38,967 bases of DNA. It comes from UBA668 sp049318165. GTDB lineage: Bacteria > Actinomycetota > Acidimicrobiia > Acidimicrobiales > Ilumatobacteraceae. The DNA is taken from NCBI GenBank assembly GCA_049318165.1, contig JBMOGW010000002.1:1-38967 (forward strand), given 5' to 3'. Of the stretch, positions 1 to 8,000 are shown piece by piece (positions within the stretch are counted from its first letter, which is position 1; each line of letters begins with the position of its first letter). The notes under the pieces are model-generated. The model saw only the letters and a program-made list of their open reading frames with translations, did not search any database and had not been told where the DNA came from. The position numbers were made by a program, and so were the translations under genes.

Positions 1-2
1 AG

Positions 3-716
3 CTCGCTGCGATCGCGGACGGCCTCGGCCCGGTGCTCGCGCCGGCCGACCATCGCGCCCAGCTCGTGGACCTGTGCGGGCTCGTGCGCGACGCCACCGG
101 CGCGGCCAGCGTGTCGGTGGCGCGGCTCGACGGCGACGAGCTGGTGTACGACGCTGCGAAGGGCAACGGTGACGCTGCGATCACGGGCGTGCGGCTGCCG
201 ACCAGCCGTGGCATCGCCGGGTACGTGGCCCGCACGGGCCAGTCGCTGGTGATCGATCAGGTGCAGTCCGATCCGCGTTTCGCGAGGGACGTCGCCGAGC
301 GCGTCGGCTACGTGCCCACGTCGCTGCTCGTCGTGCCGATCGTCGACGCCGACGACGAGGTGCTGGGGGTGCTGTCGGTGCTCGACCGCACGCACGGTGC
401 GGGCGACCCGCTGGAGGTGGCGTCCGCAGCCGCCAGGGTCGCGGCACCGATCGTCGCCACGTCGGCAGCGGTCACCCGTCTCGGCCCGCTGCTGCTGCGT
501 GCCGTGGCCGACGCCGTCGCCGCGGACGAGGCGCGGCTCGCGGGATCGCTGCGTCGCCTGGCCGACCGCGTGCCCGAGCCCGACGACGAACTGGTGGCCT
601 TGGCGGCGTTGCTCGCCGAAGTGCGGGCCCTGCCCGAGGCGTCGCAACGCGGGGTGCAGCGCGTGCTGCGCGAGGCGTTGGCGCTCGCCGCGGCCGGGTC
701 GAGGCGTCGCTGGTGA
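3..716 (+). CDS. GAF-domain protein, 5'-truncated by window edge
   Basis: The reading frame is open to the first bases of the window, so the gene probably starts upstream; an internal GTG at 33 would give 227 aa. The product is a cytoplasmic GAF sensor domain: an N-terminal helix (LVDLCGLVRDATGA), a beta-rich core, the G-I-A-G-Y-V-A-R-T-G-Q-S-L-V-I-D stretch typical of GAF domains, then VPIVDADDEVLGVLSVLD, followed by an Ala/Leu/Arg-rich helical tail. No membrane segment, kinase or HTH is present in the visible part. GAF domains bind small ligands or mediate protein contacts; the ligand here cannot be told. It overlaps the next gene by 4 nt (GTGA), so the two are translationally coupled. It may be a sensory or adaptor partner of the downstream peptidase. 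Confidence 0.8.
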   Translation, partial: LAAIADGLGPVLAPADHRAQLVDLCGLVRDATGAASVSVARLDGDELVYDAAKGNGDAAITGVRLPTSRGIAGYVARTGQSLVIDQVQSDPRFARDVAERVGYVPTSLLVVPIVDADDEVLGVLSVLDRTHGAGDPLEVASAAARVAAPIVATSAAVTRLGPLLLRAVADAVAADEARLAGSLRRLADRVPEPDDELVALAALLAEVRALPEASQRGVQRVLREALALAAAGSRRRW

Positions 717-1543
717 GCGACATCGACGCCGTCCTCCCGGCGTGGTCCGAACCGTTCCACCGACGTGGCGGTCCCGGCGCGGCACCGGCGCTGCACCTGC
801 CGGTGCAGCCCGACCGCACCTGGGCCTACGGCGACGGCAGCGGCCGGGGCGTGCGCGTCGCCGTGGTCGACAGCGGCATCGACGCCGATCACCCCGATGT
901 CGGTGGCGTGGCCGAATACGTCGCCGTCGATCGCGACGACGCCGAGGAGTCGGGCGTGCGCTTCACCTCCGGACGCCATGACGACCTGTACGGGCACGGC
1001 ACGGCATGCGCGGCGATCATCCGCGCGCTCGCACCGCGGGTCGAATTGGTGTCGGTGCGGGTGCTCGGCGCCAACCTGAAGGGGAGTGCGGGGGCGTTCG
1101 CACACGGCCTGGAGTGGTGCATCGAGCACGGCATCGACGTCATCAATCTCAGCATGAGCACCGCCAGCGACCGGTGGGCGGAGACGTTCTGGGACCTCGT
1201 CGACTACGCCACCTACCGCCGCGTGCTGCTGGTGTCGGCGATGAACAACGAACGCAAGCGCACGATCCCCAGTGAACTCGCCGGGGTGTTCTCCGTGGCG
1301 TGCGCGCCGGGCGTCGACCGTGAGCGGGTGTGGCGCAACCCCGATGGGCCCGCCGAATGGGGCGCGGCCGGTATCGACGTCGACGTCGCATGGATGGGCG
1401 GCAGCACGATTCGCGCCACCGGCAACTCGTTCGCCGCTCCGGTGGTGGCGGGGCATCTGGCCCGGATCGTCGGCGCACATCCCGGCATCACGCCGTGGCA
1501 GGCCAAGACGATCCTCGCCGAGCTCGCCGTCAACGCCACCTGA
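713..1543 (+). CDS. Subtilisin-like S8 serine peptidase, no signal peptide
   Basis: 276 aa. The subtilase catalytic triad is readable: Asp53 in VAVVDSGID, His95 in GHGTA and Ser239 in GNSFAAP (GTSMAAP in most subtilases); an Asn in SAMNNE is a candidate oxyanion residue. The catalytic domain starts about 45 residues in. There is no signal peptide, no membrane helix and no obvious inhibitor pro-domain, unlike exported subtilisins and mycosins, so it probably acts in the cytoplasm. The GTG start overlaps the TGA of the GAF gene. Cytoplasmic subtilases of this size act in peptide maturation or regulated proteolysis; the substrate is unknown. A convergent gene for a small repeat protein lies only 63 nt downstream, past a strong hairpin. 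Family assignment is firm; role is open. Confidence 0.9.
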   Translation: MSDIDAVLPAWSEPFHRRGGPGAAPALHLPVQPDRTWAYGDGSGRGVRVAVVDSGIDADHPDVGGVAEYVAVDRDDAEESGVRFTSGRHDDLYGHGTACAAIIRALAPRVELVSVRVLGANLKGSAGAFAHGLEWCIEHGIDVINLSMSTASDRWAETFWDLVDYATYRRVLLVSAMNNERKRTIPSELAGVFSVACAPGVDRERVWRNPDGPAEWGAAGIDVDVAWMGGSTIRATGNSFAAPVVAGHLARIVGAHPGITPWQAKTILAELAVNAT

Positions 1544-1556
1544 GCCCGGACGCGAC

Positions 1557-1591
1557 AGTGGGGTACCGACCCGCGCGATCGGTACCCCACT
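1557..1591. terminator. Bidirectional hairpin terminator
   Basis: A perfect 13-bp inverted repeat, AGTGGGGTACCGA (1557-1569) and TCGGTACCCCACT (1579-1591), with a 9-nt loop lies between the convergent subtilase and small repeat-protein genes. No U-tract follows on either strand, which is common in high-GC actinobacteria. Confidence 0.75.
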
Positions 1592-1606
1592 CTCGACTGG
1601 GTGACG

Positions 1607-1867
1607 TCAGCGCGTGACGATGTGGCCTTCGGCCTCGGCGTCGTCGATCGACGCGCTGCGGATCGCACGAGTGCGGAGTTCCTCGGCCTCCTGGGCCCGC
1701 AGCACCTTGTGGCCCTCGGTCTCGGCGTCGTCGATCGCCCGGGCGCGGCCGGCGGCCTTCTTGGCCACCTTCTTGCCGGCGTCGTCGCTCTCCTCGACGA
1801 GGAAGCGGACGTGGCCCTCGGCCGTGTCGTCCACCACTCGGTTGACTTCGTTGTTCTGTGCGCTCAT
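1607..1867 (-). CDS. Small protein with three EGH repeats, unknown function
   Basis: 86 aa, not recognised as a named family. The ATG at 1867 is preferred over the upstream in-frame start at 1894 because a GAGGAG ribosome-binding site lies 8 nt before it. The motif D-D-x-(A/E)-x-E-G-H recurs three times: DDTAEGHV at about residues 13-20, DDAETEGHKVLR at 46-57 and DDAEAEGHIVTR at 75-86, the last at the very C-terminus. The last two copies are 29 residues apart. At the DNA level the two repeat units near 1621-1652 and 1709-1739 are almost identical. Between repeats the protein is rich in Lys, Arg and Ala and probably helical. There is no signal peptide. Repeated short motifs in a short protein next to a cytoplasmic peptidase could indicate a modified or processed peptide, but no modification enzyme is visible. 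Confidence 0.65.
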   Translation of the reverse strand: MSAQNNEVNRVVDDTAEGHVRFLVEESDDAGKKVAKKAAGRARAIDDAETEGHKVLRAQEAEELRTRAIRSASIDDAEAEGHIVTR

Positions 1868-1968
1868 CGGATTGGCTCCTCGTGTTGTCGTCACCCAGGC
1901 TGCTCCGGCCCGTCGGTGGGTGCATCATGCATGAGCGGCCGTTCCCGTGGTGTCAGCCACACGACTTT

Positions 1969-2670
1969 TCAGGAGAATCTCCCGCTGGGCGTCAGCGCCC
2001 GGCGGCGGAGCCCGTCGAGGTCGAGCACGGCGATGGTGCGACCCTTGGCCTCCACCAGGCCGGCGCGTTCGAGGCTCTGCATCACCTGGTTCACGGACTG
2101 TCGGGCACCACCGAGCAACTGACCGAGCTCGGCCTGCGTGAGGGTGAGGCGGACCGTCGAACGACGCTGCCGGTCCACCTCGCCCACGAGGTACTTGGCC
2201 AGCCGGCCACCGAGGTCGAGCGAGGCGAGATCGGTGAAGCCGTCGTTCAGCGACCGCATCCGCTCCGACAGCAGGGTCACGAGCCGCCGGGGGATCTCCG
2301 GGTCGCCGTCGTACGCGGCTCGGAACGCAGCGGCGGGCACCTCGACGACGTCCGACCGGCGCAGCGCGCCGACCGAGGTGGAGCGGGGGACGCCGTCGAG
2401 CACACCGAGTTCGCCGACCAGGTCGCCGGGCGTCAGGAGCGCGAGGGTCGGCTCGGTGCCGCCCGGGCCGGACGTGAAGACGCGCAGCGTGCCGGTCGCG
2501 ACGGCGAACACGTTGGTGGCCCTGCTGCCGGCGATGAAGAGGACCTCGTCCTTGTCGAGGGTGCGCCAGTGCGACGAACGCGCGAGCGACTCGATCGTCC
2601 CGGTTGCCGCCGCGCTGAGCAGCGCAGTGCCGCGCAACACCTCGTGGATCGTGGTGCCGTGGCTGCTCAT
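1969..2670 (-). CDS. Crp/Fnr-family transcriptional regulator
   Basis: 233 aa from ATG 2670. This start is preferred because a -10-like TAACTT (2678-2683, minus strand) ends 7 nt before it, fitting a leaderless mRNA; a GTG at 2688 would add 6 residues. Residues about 15-120 form a cyclic-nucleotide-binding beta-roll, and the phosphate-binding cassette is intact (G-E-L with Glu87, P-R-S with Arg96), so cNMP binding is plausible. A long dimer helix (about 125-155) and a Crp-type winged HTH (about 173-222) follow. In the recognition helix (GARQSVNQVMQSL) the positions of E. coli CRP Arg180-Glu181-Arg185 appear as Arg-Gln-Gln, so its target may differ from classic TGTGA. It is divergent from a histidine kinase. 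It is the nearest candidate for the CRP-like sites before the three giant genes, but a genome-wide CRP is an equal possibility. Confidence 0.9.
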   Translation of the reverse strand: MSSHGTTIHEVLRGTALLSAAATGTIESLARSSHWRTLDKDEVLFIAGSRATNVFAVATGTLRVFTSGPGGTEPTLALLTPGDLVGELGVLDGVPRSTSVGALRRSDVVEVPAAAFRAAYDGDPEIPRRLVTLLSERMRSLNDGFTDLASLDLGGRLAKYLVGEVDRQRRSTVRLTLTQAELGQLLGGARQSVNQVMQSLERAGLVEAKGRTIAVLDLDGLRRRALTPSGRFS

Positions 2671-2677
2671 CCCAGCG

Positions 2678-2702
2678 AAGTTAGCCACTCGCGCGGTATC
2701 GT
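2678..2702. promoter_or_regulatory. Divergent leaderless promoters for crp-like gene and kinase
   Basis: Only 38 nt separate the two start codons. On the plus strand TATCGT (2697-2702) ends 6 nt before GTG 2709; on the minus strand TAACTT (2678-2683) ends 7 nt before ATG 2670. Both match the TANNNT -10 form, and neither gene has a convincing Shine-Dalgarno sequence, so both transcripts may be leaderless. This is inference from spacing alone. Confidence 0.4.
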
Positions 2703-2708
2703 CCGAGC

Positions 2709-4076
2709 GTGGAACTGCTGAGCGAGCAGCCGGCGGCGGCGGTCGGTGATCACCCCGAGGCGAAGGCGTTCGCTCAGCCGTCGCGCACGCTGACGGTGCC
2801 GGTCACGCTGTCGGTGATCGGCTCGCTGCTCGCGTTCCTCGCGATCGCCGTCGGCCTGTTCTGGGCGACGCAACGCGCCGCGGTGGACGAGGCACTGAAG
2901 AGCGCCGGCGACGCCGGCGAGGTGACCGCTCGTGTGGCGCTGGCCCCGTTCCTGACGCCGGAGCTGTTGAAGGGTGACCCGGCGGCGATCGCGGCGCTCG
3001 ACGACGCGAGCGTCGAGCTGTTCAAGACCGTTCCGATGACCCGCCTGAAGATCTGGTCGCAGGGCAGCGTGGTGCTGTACAGCGACGACAGCCAGCAGAT
3101 CGGCAAGCAATTCGACCTCGGCGAGGACGAGTACGAGCTGTTCGACACGCTCGGGGCAACGGTCGATGTGAGTCCGCTGACGAAGGACGAGAACGAGCGC
3201 GAACTACTGCTCGGTGTCGACAAGCTGGTCGAGGTGTACTTCGGTGCTCGCGTGAAGAACTCCGATGAGCGGGTGCTCGTCGAGACCTATTACTCGTACA
3301 GCATCGTGGAGGACCAGGCCGACGCGTTGCGCAGCCGGTTCATTCCGTTGCTGATCGGTGGTCTGGCACTGCTCACCGTGGTGCAGGTGCCCCTGGCGAT
3401 CCTGCTCGCTCGACGCCTCAGCAAGGCCACCCGCGAGCGCGAGCGGTTGCTCGAGCGGGTGATCACCGCGTCGGACGCCGAGCGTCGTCGCATTTCGGCC
3501 GGGGTGCACGACGGGGCCGTGCAGGACCTGATCGGCATCACGTACACGATCGCGGCGAAGGCCGACACGACGCCGCCGCCGCTGGACCAGACGCTGCACG
3601 ACATCGCCGCGTCCACCCGAACGGTCATTCGCCAGTTGCGCAGCATCCTCAACTCCATCTATCCGGTGGAGGTGCCCGACGAGGGGTGGGGCCACGGCCT
3701 GAACGACCTCGTCGCGGCCCTGCGGCAGGCCGGCGTGGAGGTCACGGTGGACATCGCCGACGTGCCGCTGGCGCCGATGGACCAGCTGTTGTTGTTGCGT
3801 GTGACGCGAGAAGCACTCCGCAACGTGGCCACGCACGCGGACGCCGCGCATGTTGCCGTGACCCTCTCGCAGCTACGGCTCGGCCGTCTGCTGCTCGAGG
3901 TGCGCGATGATGGCAAGGGCTTCACGGCCGCGAATGCCGATTCCAGCCGCAGTGAGGGCCATCTCGGCCTGCAACTGCTCTACGACCTCGCGAACGACGT
4001 CGGCGCCGAGCTGACGATCGATTCCACACCCGGTGTAGGCACCCACCTGCGCCTCGAGCTGAATGGACAACGATGA
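2709..4076 (+). CDS. Membrane sensor histidine kinase, NarL/LiaS (HisKA_3) type
   Basis: 455 aa. TM1 spans about residues 28-54 and TM2 about 211-235; between them lies a 155-residue extracytoplasmic sensor region of no recognised fold. A short linker leads to a HisKA_3 dimerisation domain with the phospho-acceptor His267 in AGVHDGAVQDL. A GHKL ATPase domain follows, with an N-box (TREALRNVATHADA), G1 (RDDGKGF) and G2 (GHLGLQLL). Translation starts at GTG 2709, with a possible leaderless promoter just upstream. The stop overlaps the response-regulator start (ATGA), so the pair forms an operon. The signal is unknown; the domain order (sensor between two TMs, no HAMP recognised) resembles cell-envelope or nutrient sensors. 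It lies directly upstream of the giant surface-protein array, which may be a target, but nothing in the sequence proves this. Confidence 0.92.
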   Translation: MELLSEQPAAAVGDHPEAKAFAQPSRTLTVPVTLSVIGSLLAFLAIAVGLFWATQRAAVDEALKSAGDAGEVTARVALAPFLTPELLKGDPAAIAALDDASVELFKTVPMTRLKIWSQGSVVLYSDDSQQIGKQFDLGEDEYELFDTLGATVDVSPLTKDENERELLLGVDKLVEVYFGARVKNSDERVLVETYYSYSIVEDQADALRSRFIPLLIGGLALLTVVQVPLAILLARRLSKATRERERLLERVITASDAERRRISAGVHDGAVQDLIGITYTIAAKADTTPPPLDQTLHDIAASTRTVIRQLRSILNSIYPVEVPDEGWGHGLNDLVAALRQAGVEVTVDIADVPLAPMDQLLLLRVTREALRNVATHADAAHVAVTLSQLRLGRLLLEVRDDGKGFTAANADSSRSEGHLGLQLLYDLANDVGAELTIDSTPGVGTHLRLELNGQR

Positions 4077-4705
4077 TCCGGATCGTGATCGCTGACGACC
4101 ATGCCATGGTGCGTGCGGGCCTCTCGCAGTTGCTGGGCTCGTTCGAGGACCTCGAGGTGGTCGGCACGGCCTCCGACGGCAAGGAAGCACTCGAGGTGGT
4201 GGGGGAGCTGCAGCCCGATCTGGTGTTGATGGACCTGTCGATGCCCGTGATGGACGGCATCGAGGCGACCGCGGCGATCAAGCAGCGGCACCCGGACGTG
4301 CACGTGGTGGTACTGACGACCTTCCAGGAGCCGCGGCAGGTGTCGGCGGCTCTGGGTGCCGGCGCGTCCGGCTACCTGGTGAAGGACGTCGAGCCCGAGG
4401 TGCTGGTGGCCGGCATCCGCGCCGCGGTGCAGGGCGGCGCGCCGCTCAGCCCGTCGGTGGCGGCCGGCCTGTTGCGTGGCGGCAGCCAGATGAGCATGGT
4501 GTCGCCCGCGTCGCTGACGCCGCGCGAGTTGGAGATCCTGCAGCTCATCGTCGACGGGCACACCAACCAGCAGATCGCCCGTGCGCTGGGCATCAGCGAG
4601 AAGACGGTGAAGACCCACTGCAGCCGCCTGTTCCAGCGGCTGGGGGTCACCGATCGCACCCAGGCGGCGGTCTGGGCGATGCGGAATCTGCCTTCGTCGC
4701 AGTGA
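4073..4705 (+). CDS. NarL/FixJ-family response regulator
   Basis: 210 aa. The receiver domain spans about residues 1-120: acidic pocket Asp8-Asp9, phospho-acceptor Asp54 in VLMDLSMP, the conserved Thr-Thr after beta-4, and a Lys in GYLVKD. A LuxR-type HTH occupies about 145-207 (LTPRELEILQLIVDGHTNQ...ISEKTVKTHCSRLFQRLG). It is translationally coupled to the kinase by a 4-nt overlap. It is probably phosphorylated by that kinase and binds DNA as a dimer. The next plus-strand gene is the first giant secreted protein, 305 nt downstream and behind its own operator-like site, so read-through is possible but separate control is more likely. Confidence 0.95.
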   Translation: MIRIVIADDHAMVRAGLSQLLGSFEDLEVVGTASDGKEALEVVGELQPDLVLMDLSMPVMDGIEATAAIKQRHPDVHVVVLTTFQEPRQVSAALGAGASGYLVKDVEPEVLVAGIRAAVQGGAPLSPSVAAGLLRGGSQMSMVSPASLTPRELEILQLIVDGHTNQQIARALGISEKTVKTHCSRLFQRLGVTDRTQAAVWAMRNLPSSQ

Positions 4706-4728
4706 TCCTGGCCACTCCTGCCCTGTGA

Positions 4729-4744
4729 TGTGACCAACGTCACA
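4729..4744. promoter_or_regulatory. CRP-type operator, site 1 of 3
   Basis: TGTGACCAACGTCACA is a perfect TGTGA-N6-TCACA palindrome, the consensus of the CRP/GlxR/Rv3676 family. It ends 266 nt before ATG 5011. Equivalent sites precede both other giant genes at nearly the same distance. Confidence 0.7.
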
Positions 4745-4854
4745 GAGACAATTTCGCTCGACCACTGTCGGTCTTTGGGCACCACACAGCGCGCCGAGCA
4801 GACCGACGGGTGACCGCGCGTGACGGTCTGACCGCGTCGGGTCGAACTCTCGGG

Positions 4855-4870
4855 ATGGTCCTACGACCAT
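4855..4870 (+). other. Leader hairpin before giant gene 1
   Basis: ATGGTC-CTAC-GACCAT forms a perfect 6-bp stem with a tetraloop, about 140-156 nt before the start codon. A hairpin of the same size and with a GGTC/GACC core lies at the corresponding place before gene 3 (15097-15112). Function is unknown. Confidence 0.35.
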
Positions 4871-5010
4871 TGGTCGAGGAGTCGTGGGTCCATACGGCGC
4901 ATTCGCCCCCCTGACCTGGGGTGTCGTTGACGGAACTGTGTCAGACACGGTTACCTGTGCGCTGCGGAGTCGGCGACAACGGGAGTCGTCGACAGGAAAG
5001 GTGGGACGCC

Positions 5011-8000
5011 ATGGGCGTTGTTCGTACACACGGTAGGAGTCCGCGCGTGGCGCGCTGGCTCCTGGCAGTCGGGGTGCTGTGTGCCTCGGTGCCCTTCATT
5101 GCAGCGGCTGGGCCGGCGCAGGCGGCGACGACGCCGCCGGCGAAAAGTGCCCAGCTGAACTCCGGTGGGTTCCCCACCTGGTTCCAGGACGCCAACGGCG
5201 TGCGGGCCGAGCTCTGCCTCGACCCCAACGACACGAACTGCCTTGCGCCGCTCGCAGCCCCGGGCATCTACGACCCGAACCTGCCGCTGTCGTTCCCCTC
5301 GAACTACCCCGACGAGTTGTTCTACTCGGCGGTCGACTCGCAGCCGGTGACCGCGACGGATGCGTCGTGCGTCGACGCCGGCGGGACCATCTCGGTTCAC
5401 CTCGCACTCGAGGCCGCGTACTTCAGCGGCACGCCCGCTCCCGGTGATCAGGCCGTCTTCGGTCGCATTCGAGTGAACGCCCAGGCCGGCAGCGGTCTCT
5501 GCGGCGGCACGTGGTACACGTTCCGGACGCCCTACGGCCCGATCACGGTGCAGACGCAGGCGGATGGCTCGATCGTGGGCGGTGCCGCTTCCGCGGCGAC
5601 CGTCGACGTCGGCTGTTTCCCCACGCCGGCCGTGCCGTGCGCGTTCAACGAGACGCTCGCCGCTCCGGTGCTGCAGATCGGCTTCCTCCAGCAGGTCTCG
5701 GGCGCAGCCGCCGGCTACCTCGGTGACGGCTCGTTCTCGCCGGTGACCGGCGGCCTCGCCGGCTACAACCATCTCGAAGTGGTCAAGTGGGCCGAAGGCA
5801 CCGCGCCGGCCGCCAGCGGCTACCAGGCCGACTGCACCGGCACGTGCACCGTGGTGGCCGATACCGCCAACTTCGCCGTGCTGACCAAGCTCGCCGGCCC
5901 GCTGTCGGCCGACGTCACGACTGCCGACTTCGGCGGACAGGCGCTCGCCACCACGAGCGCCGCCAAGGCGATCACCATCACCAACCTCGGTGCGGGCGCG
6001 CTCGGCCTCGACTCGTCGACGATCGACCAGGTCGAGATCACGGGCGCCGACGCCGCGCAGTTCGGTCTGACCAGCACCACCTGCAGCGTGGCCAGCGTGA
6101 CGGCACCCGTTGCCGCCACGCCGCTCGGCCGTGACGAAGCGTGCCAGGTCAGCGTGACCTTCACGCCGGCGGCAACTGCCGTGGCCGTGGCGTCGCTCGA
6201 CATCCATGCCAATGGCTCGGCAACGCCGTTCTCCATCGCCCTGAAGGGCACCGGCGTCACCTCGACCGCAGCGGCTGCCGCCACCACGTCGACCGACAAC
6301 CTGGTCTTCGGCGGAGTTCGCCTGACCACGGTGAGCTCGACGCAGTCCGTCACCATCACCAACACGGGCGATGCGCCGCTGTTGGCCGTTCCCTCGGTCG
6401 TCGCCTCTGCTGACTCCTCGGCGTTCCGGATCTCGGCCAACACTTGCGCCGGCGGCTACGTGCCCGCCGGCGCCACGTGCACCGTGAGTGTCCTCTTCGT
6501 GCCCGGTCGCGTGGGTACCTACTCCGAACTGCTGCACTTCGAGACCAATGCGCCGTCCGGTGCGGTCACCGTCGGCATGCAGGCCGTCGGCACCGGCGGT
6601 GTCGCGGCCGTGTCGTCGACGCTGGACCCCGTGAACACGTTCCCGACCTGGTACCAGGACGAGACCGGTATCCGTCTCGGTCAGTGTGACGACCCCACGA
6701 ACCCGCTGTGCATCGCGGCGCCGGTGGCCGGTCCGGTCAGCTTCCCCTCGAACTACCCGGACGAGTGGTTCTACTACATCGCTCAGTCGGAGCCGATGGA
6801 CGTCGCCGACCCGGCGTGCAACCTGGAGCCCGGCGGCGTGTTCGTCGAGGCCGGCACCGAGGCAGCGTTCCTCGGCCCGATCGGCCCGAACGAGGGCATC
6901 ACGTTCGGCCGTCTGCGCATCGTCAGTGCCGGTGGCCTGTGCCCCGACACCGAGTACCTCTTCACCCACCCGTACGGCCGCACGGTCATCGCAGTGGACG
7001 CACTCGGCCGCATCAAGCCGGCCGCCGGCACCACCGACGTCGGTTGCGCCGCAGCGCCCTGCGATTTCACGGCGGCGCTCTCGTCGCCGGTGTCCGAGGG
7101 CTACCTCACCCAGACCGTCCGCCCCGCGGGCTACCTCGGTGACCCGGTCGCTCCGTCGACGGTGACGGGCGCCCCCTACATCGACCCGCTCACCGGCCAG
7201 CCGGCCAACCACTTCACGATCCACCGTCTCACCGACGCCGGGACCGTGGGTGACCTGATCGGCTCGACGGACCGCTTCGGCGTGTCCGGCCGCCTCGTCG
7301 GCCCGATGGTGGTCAGCCCGGCTGCCCACGACTTCGGCGCCACTGCCGTCGACGGCGGCACCATCAGCCAGGACTTCACGTTCACCAACGAGGGCATCGC
7401 CCCCGTCGACGCCACCGGCGTCACCGTCAGCGGCGTCGCCGCCGCCGACTACACGGTGGCCGCGAACAGCTGTTCGCCGGTCGCCCCGGCGGCTGCCACC
7501 ACGCTGGCGATCGGTGCGTCCTGCGCCGTGACCGTGACCTTCGATCCGTCGGCCACCGGTGTCCGCACCGCGACCTTGACGCTGGTCCACACCGGTCGCA
7601 ACAACCCGCTCGAGGCCGCCCTCACGGGTGTCGGCGGCGCCGGTGCCGGCCTGCCGGCCATCTCGACGCCGCTGCCGACCATCTCCTTCCCGGCCCTCCA
7701 GGCTGGTCAGGTGAGCGCCTCGGCGCAGGTCGTCATCTCGAACGTCGGTGGCCAGGCGCCGCTGGTCGTGGGCACGACGCCCCGCACCGGCACCAACCCC
7801 GGCCAGTTCCAGGTCACCAACCAGTGCCCCGGCAACAACGTCGCCCGTCCCGGCACCGTCGCCCCCGGCGACACCTGCGTGGTCCTCGTCCGGTTCGCCC
7901 CGACGACCGCGGGCGCCAAGACGGCCACGCTGACGGTCAACAGCAACGCCGGTGCGATCACCGTCACGCTGAACGGCCGTGGCTCGACCGACGTCCCGAC

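Larger units (their letters stand above)
4706..5010 (+). promoter_or_regulatory. Long 5' region of giant protein gene 1
   Basis: 305 nt without a gene. It holds a CRP-type palindrome (4729-4744), an ACTGTCGGTC sequence shared with the second gene's leader (near 4764), a small hairpin (4855-4870) and a purine-rich AGGAAAGGTGGGACGCC ribosome-binding region just before ATG 5011. That ribosome-binding region is almost repeated before gene 2. No clear -35/-10 pair was found. Confidence 0.6.

Noticed and set aside
1928..1965. Weak CRP-like palindrome TGTGG-N6-CCACG (minus strand) upstream of the small EGH-repeat gene
   Set aside because: It departs from TGTGA-N6-TCACA in both arms, so it is not distinguishable from chance.
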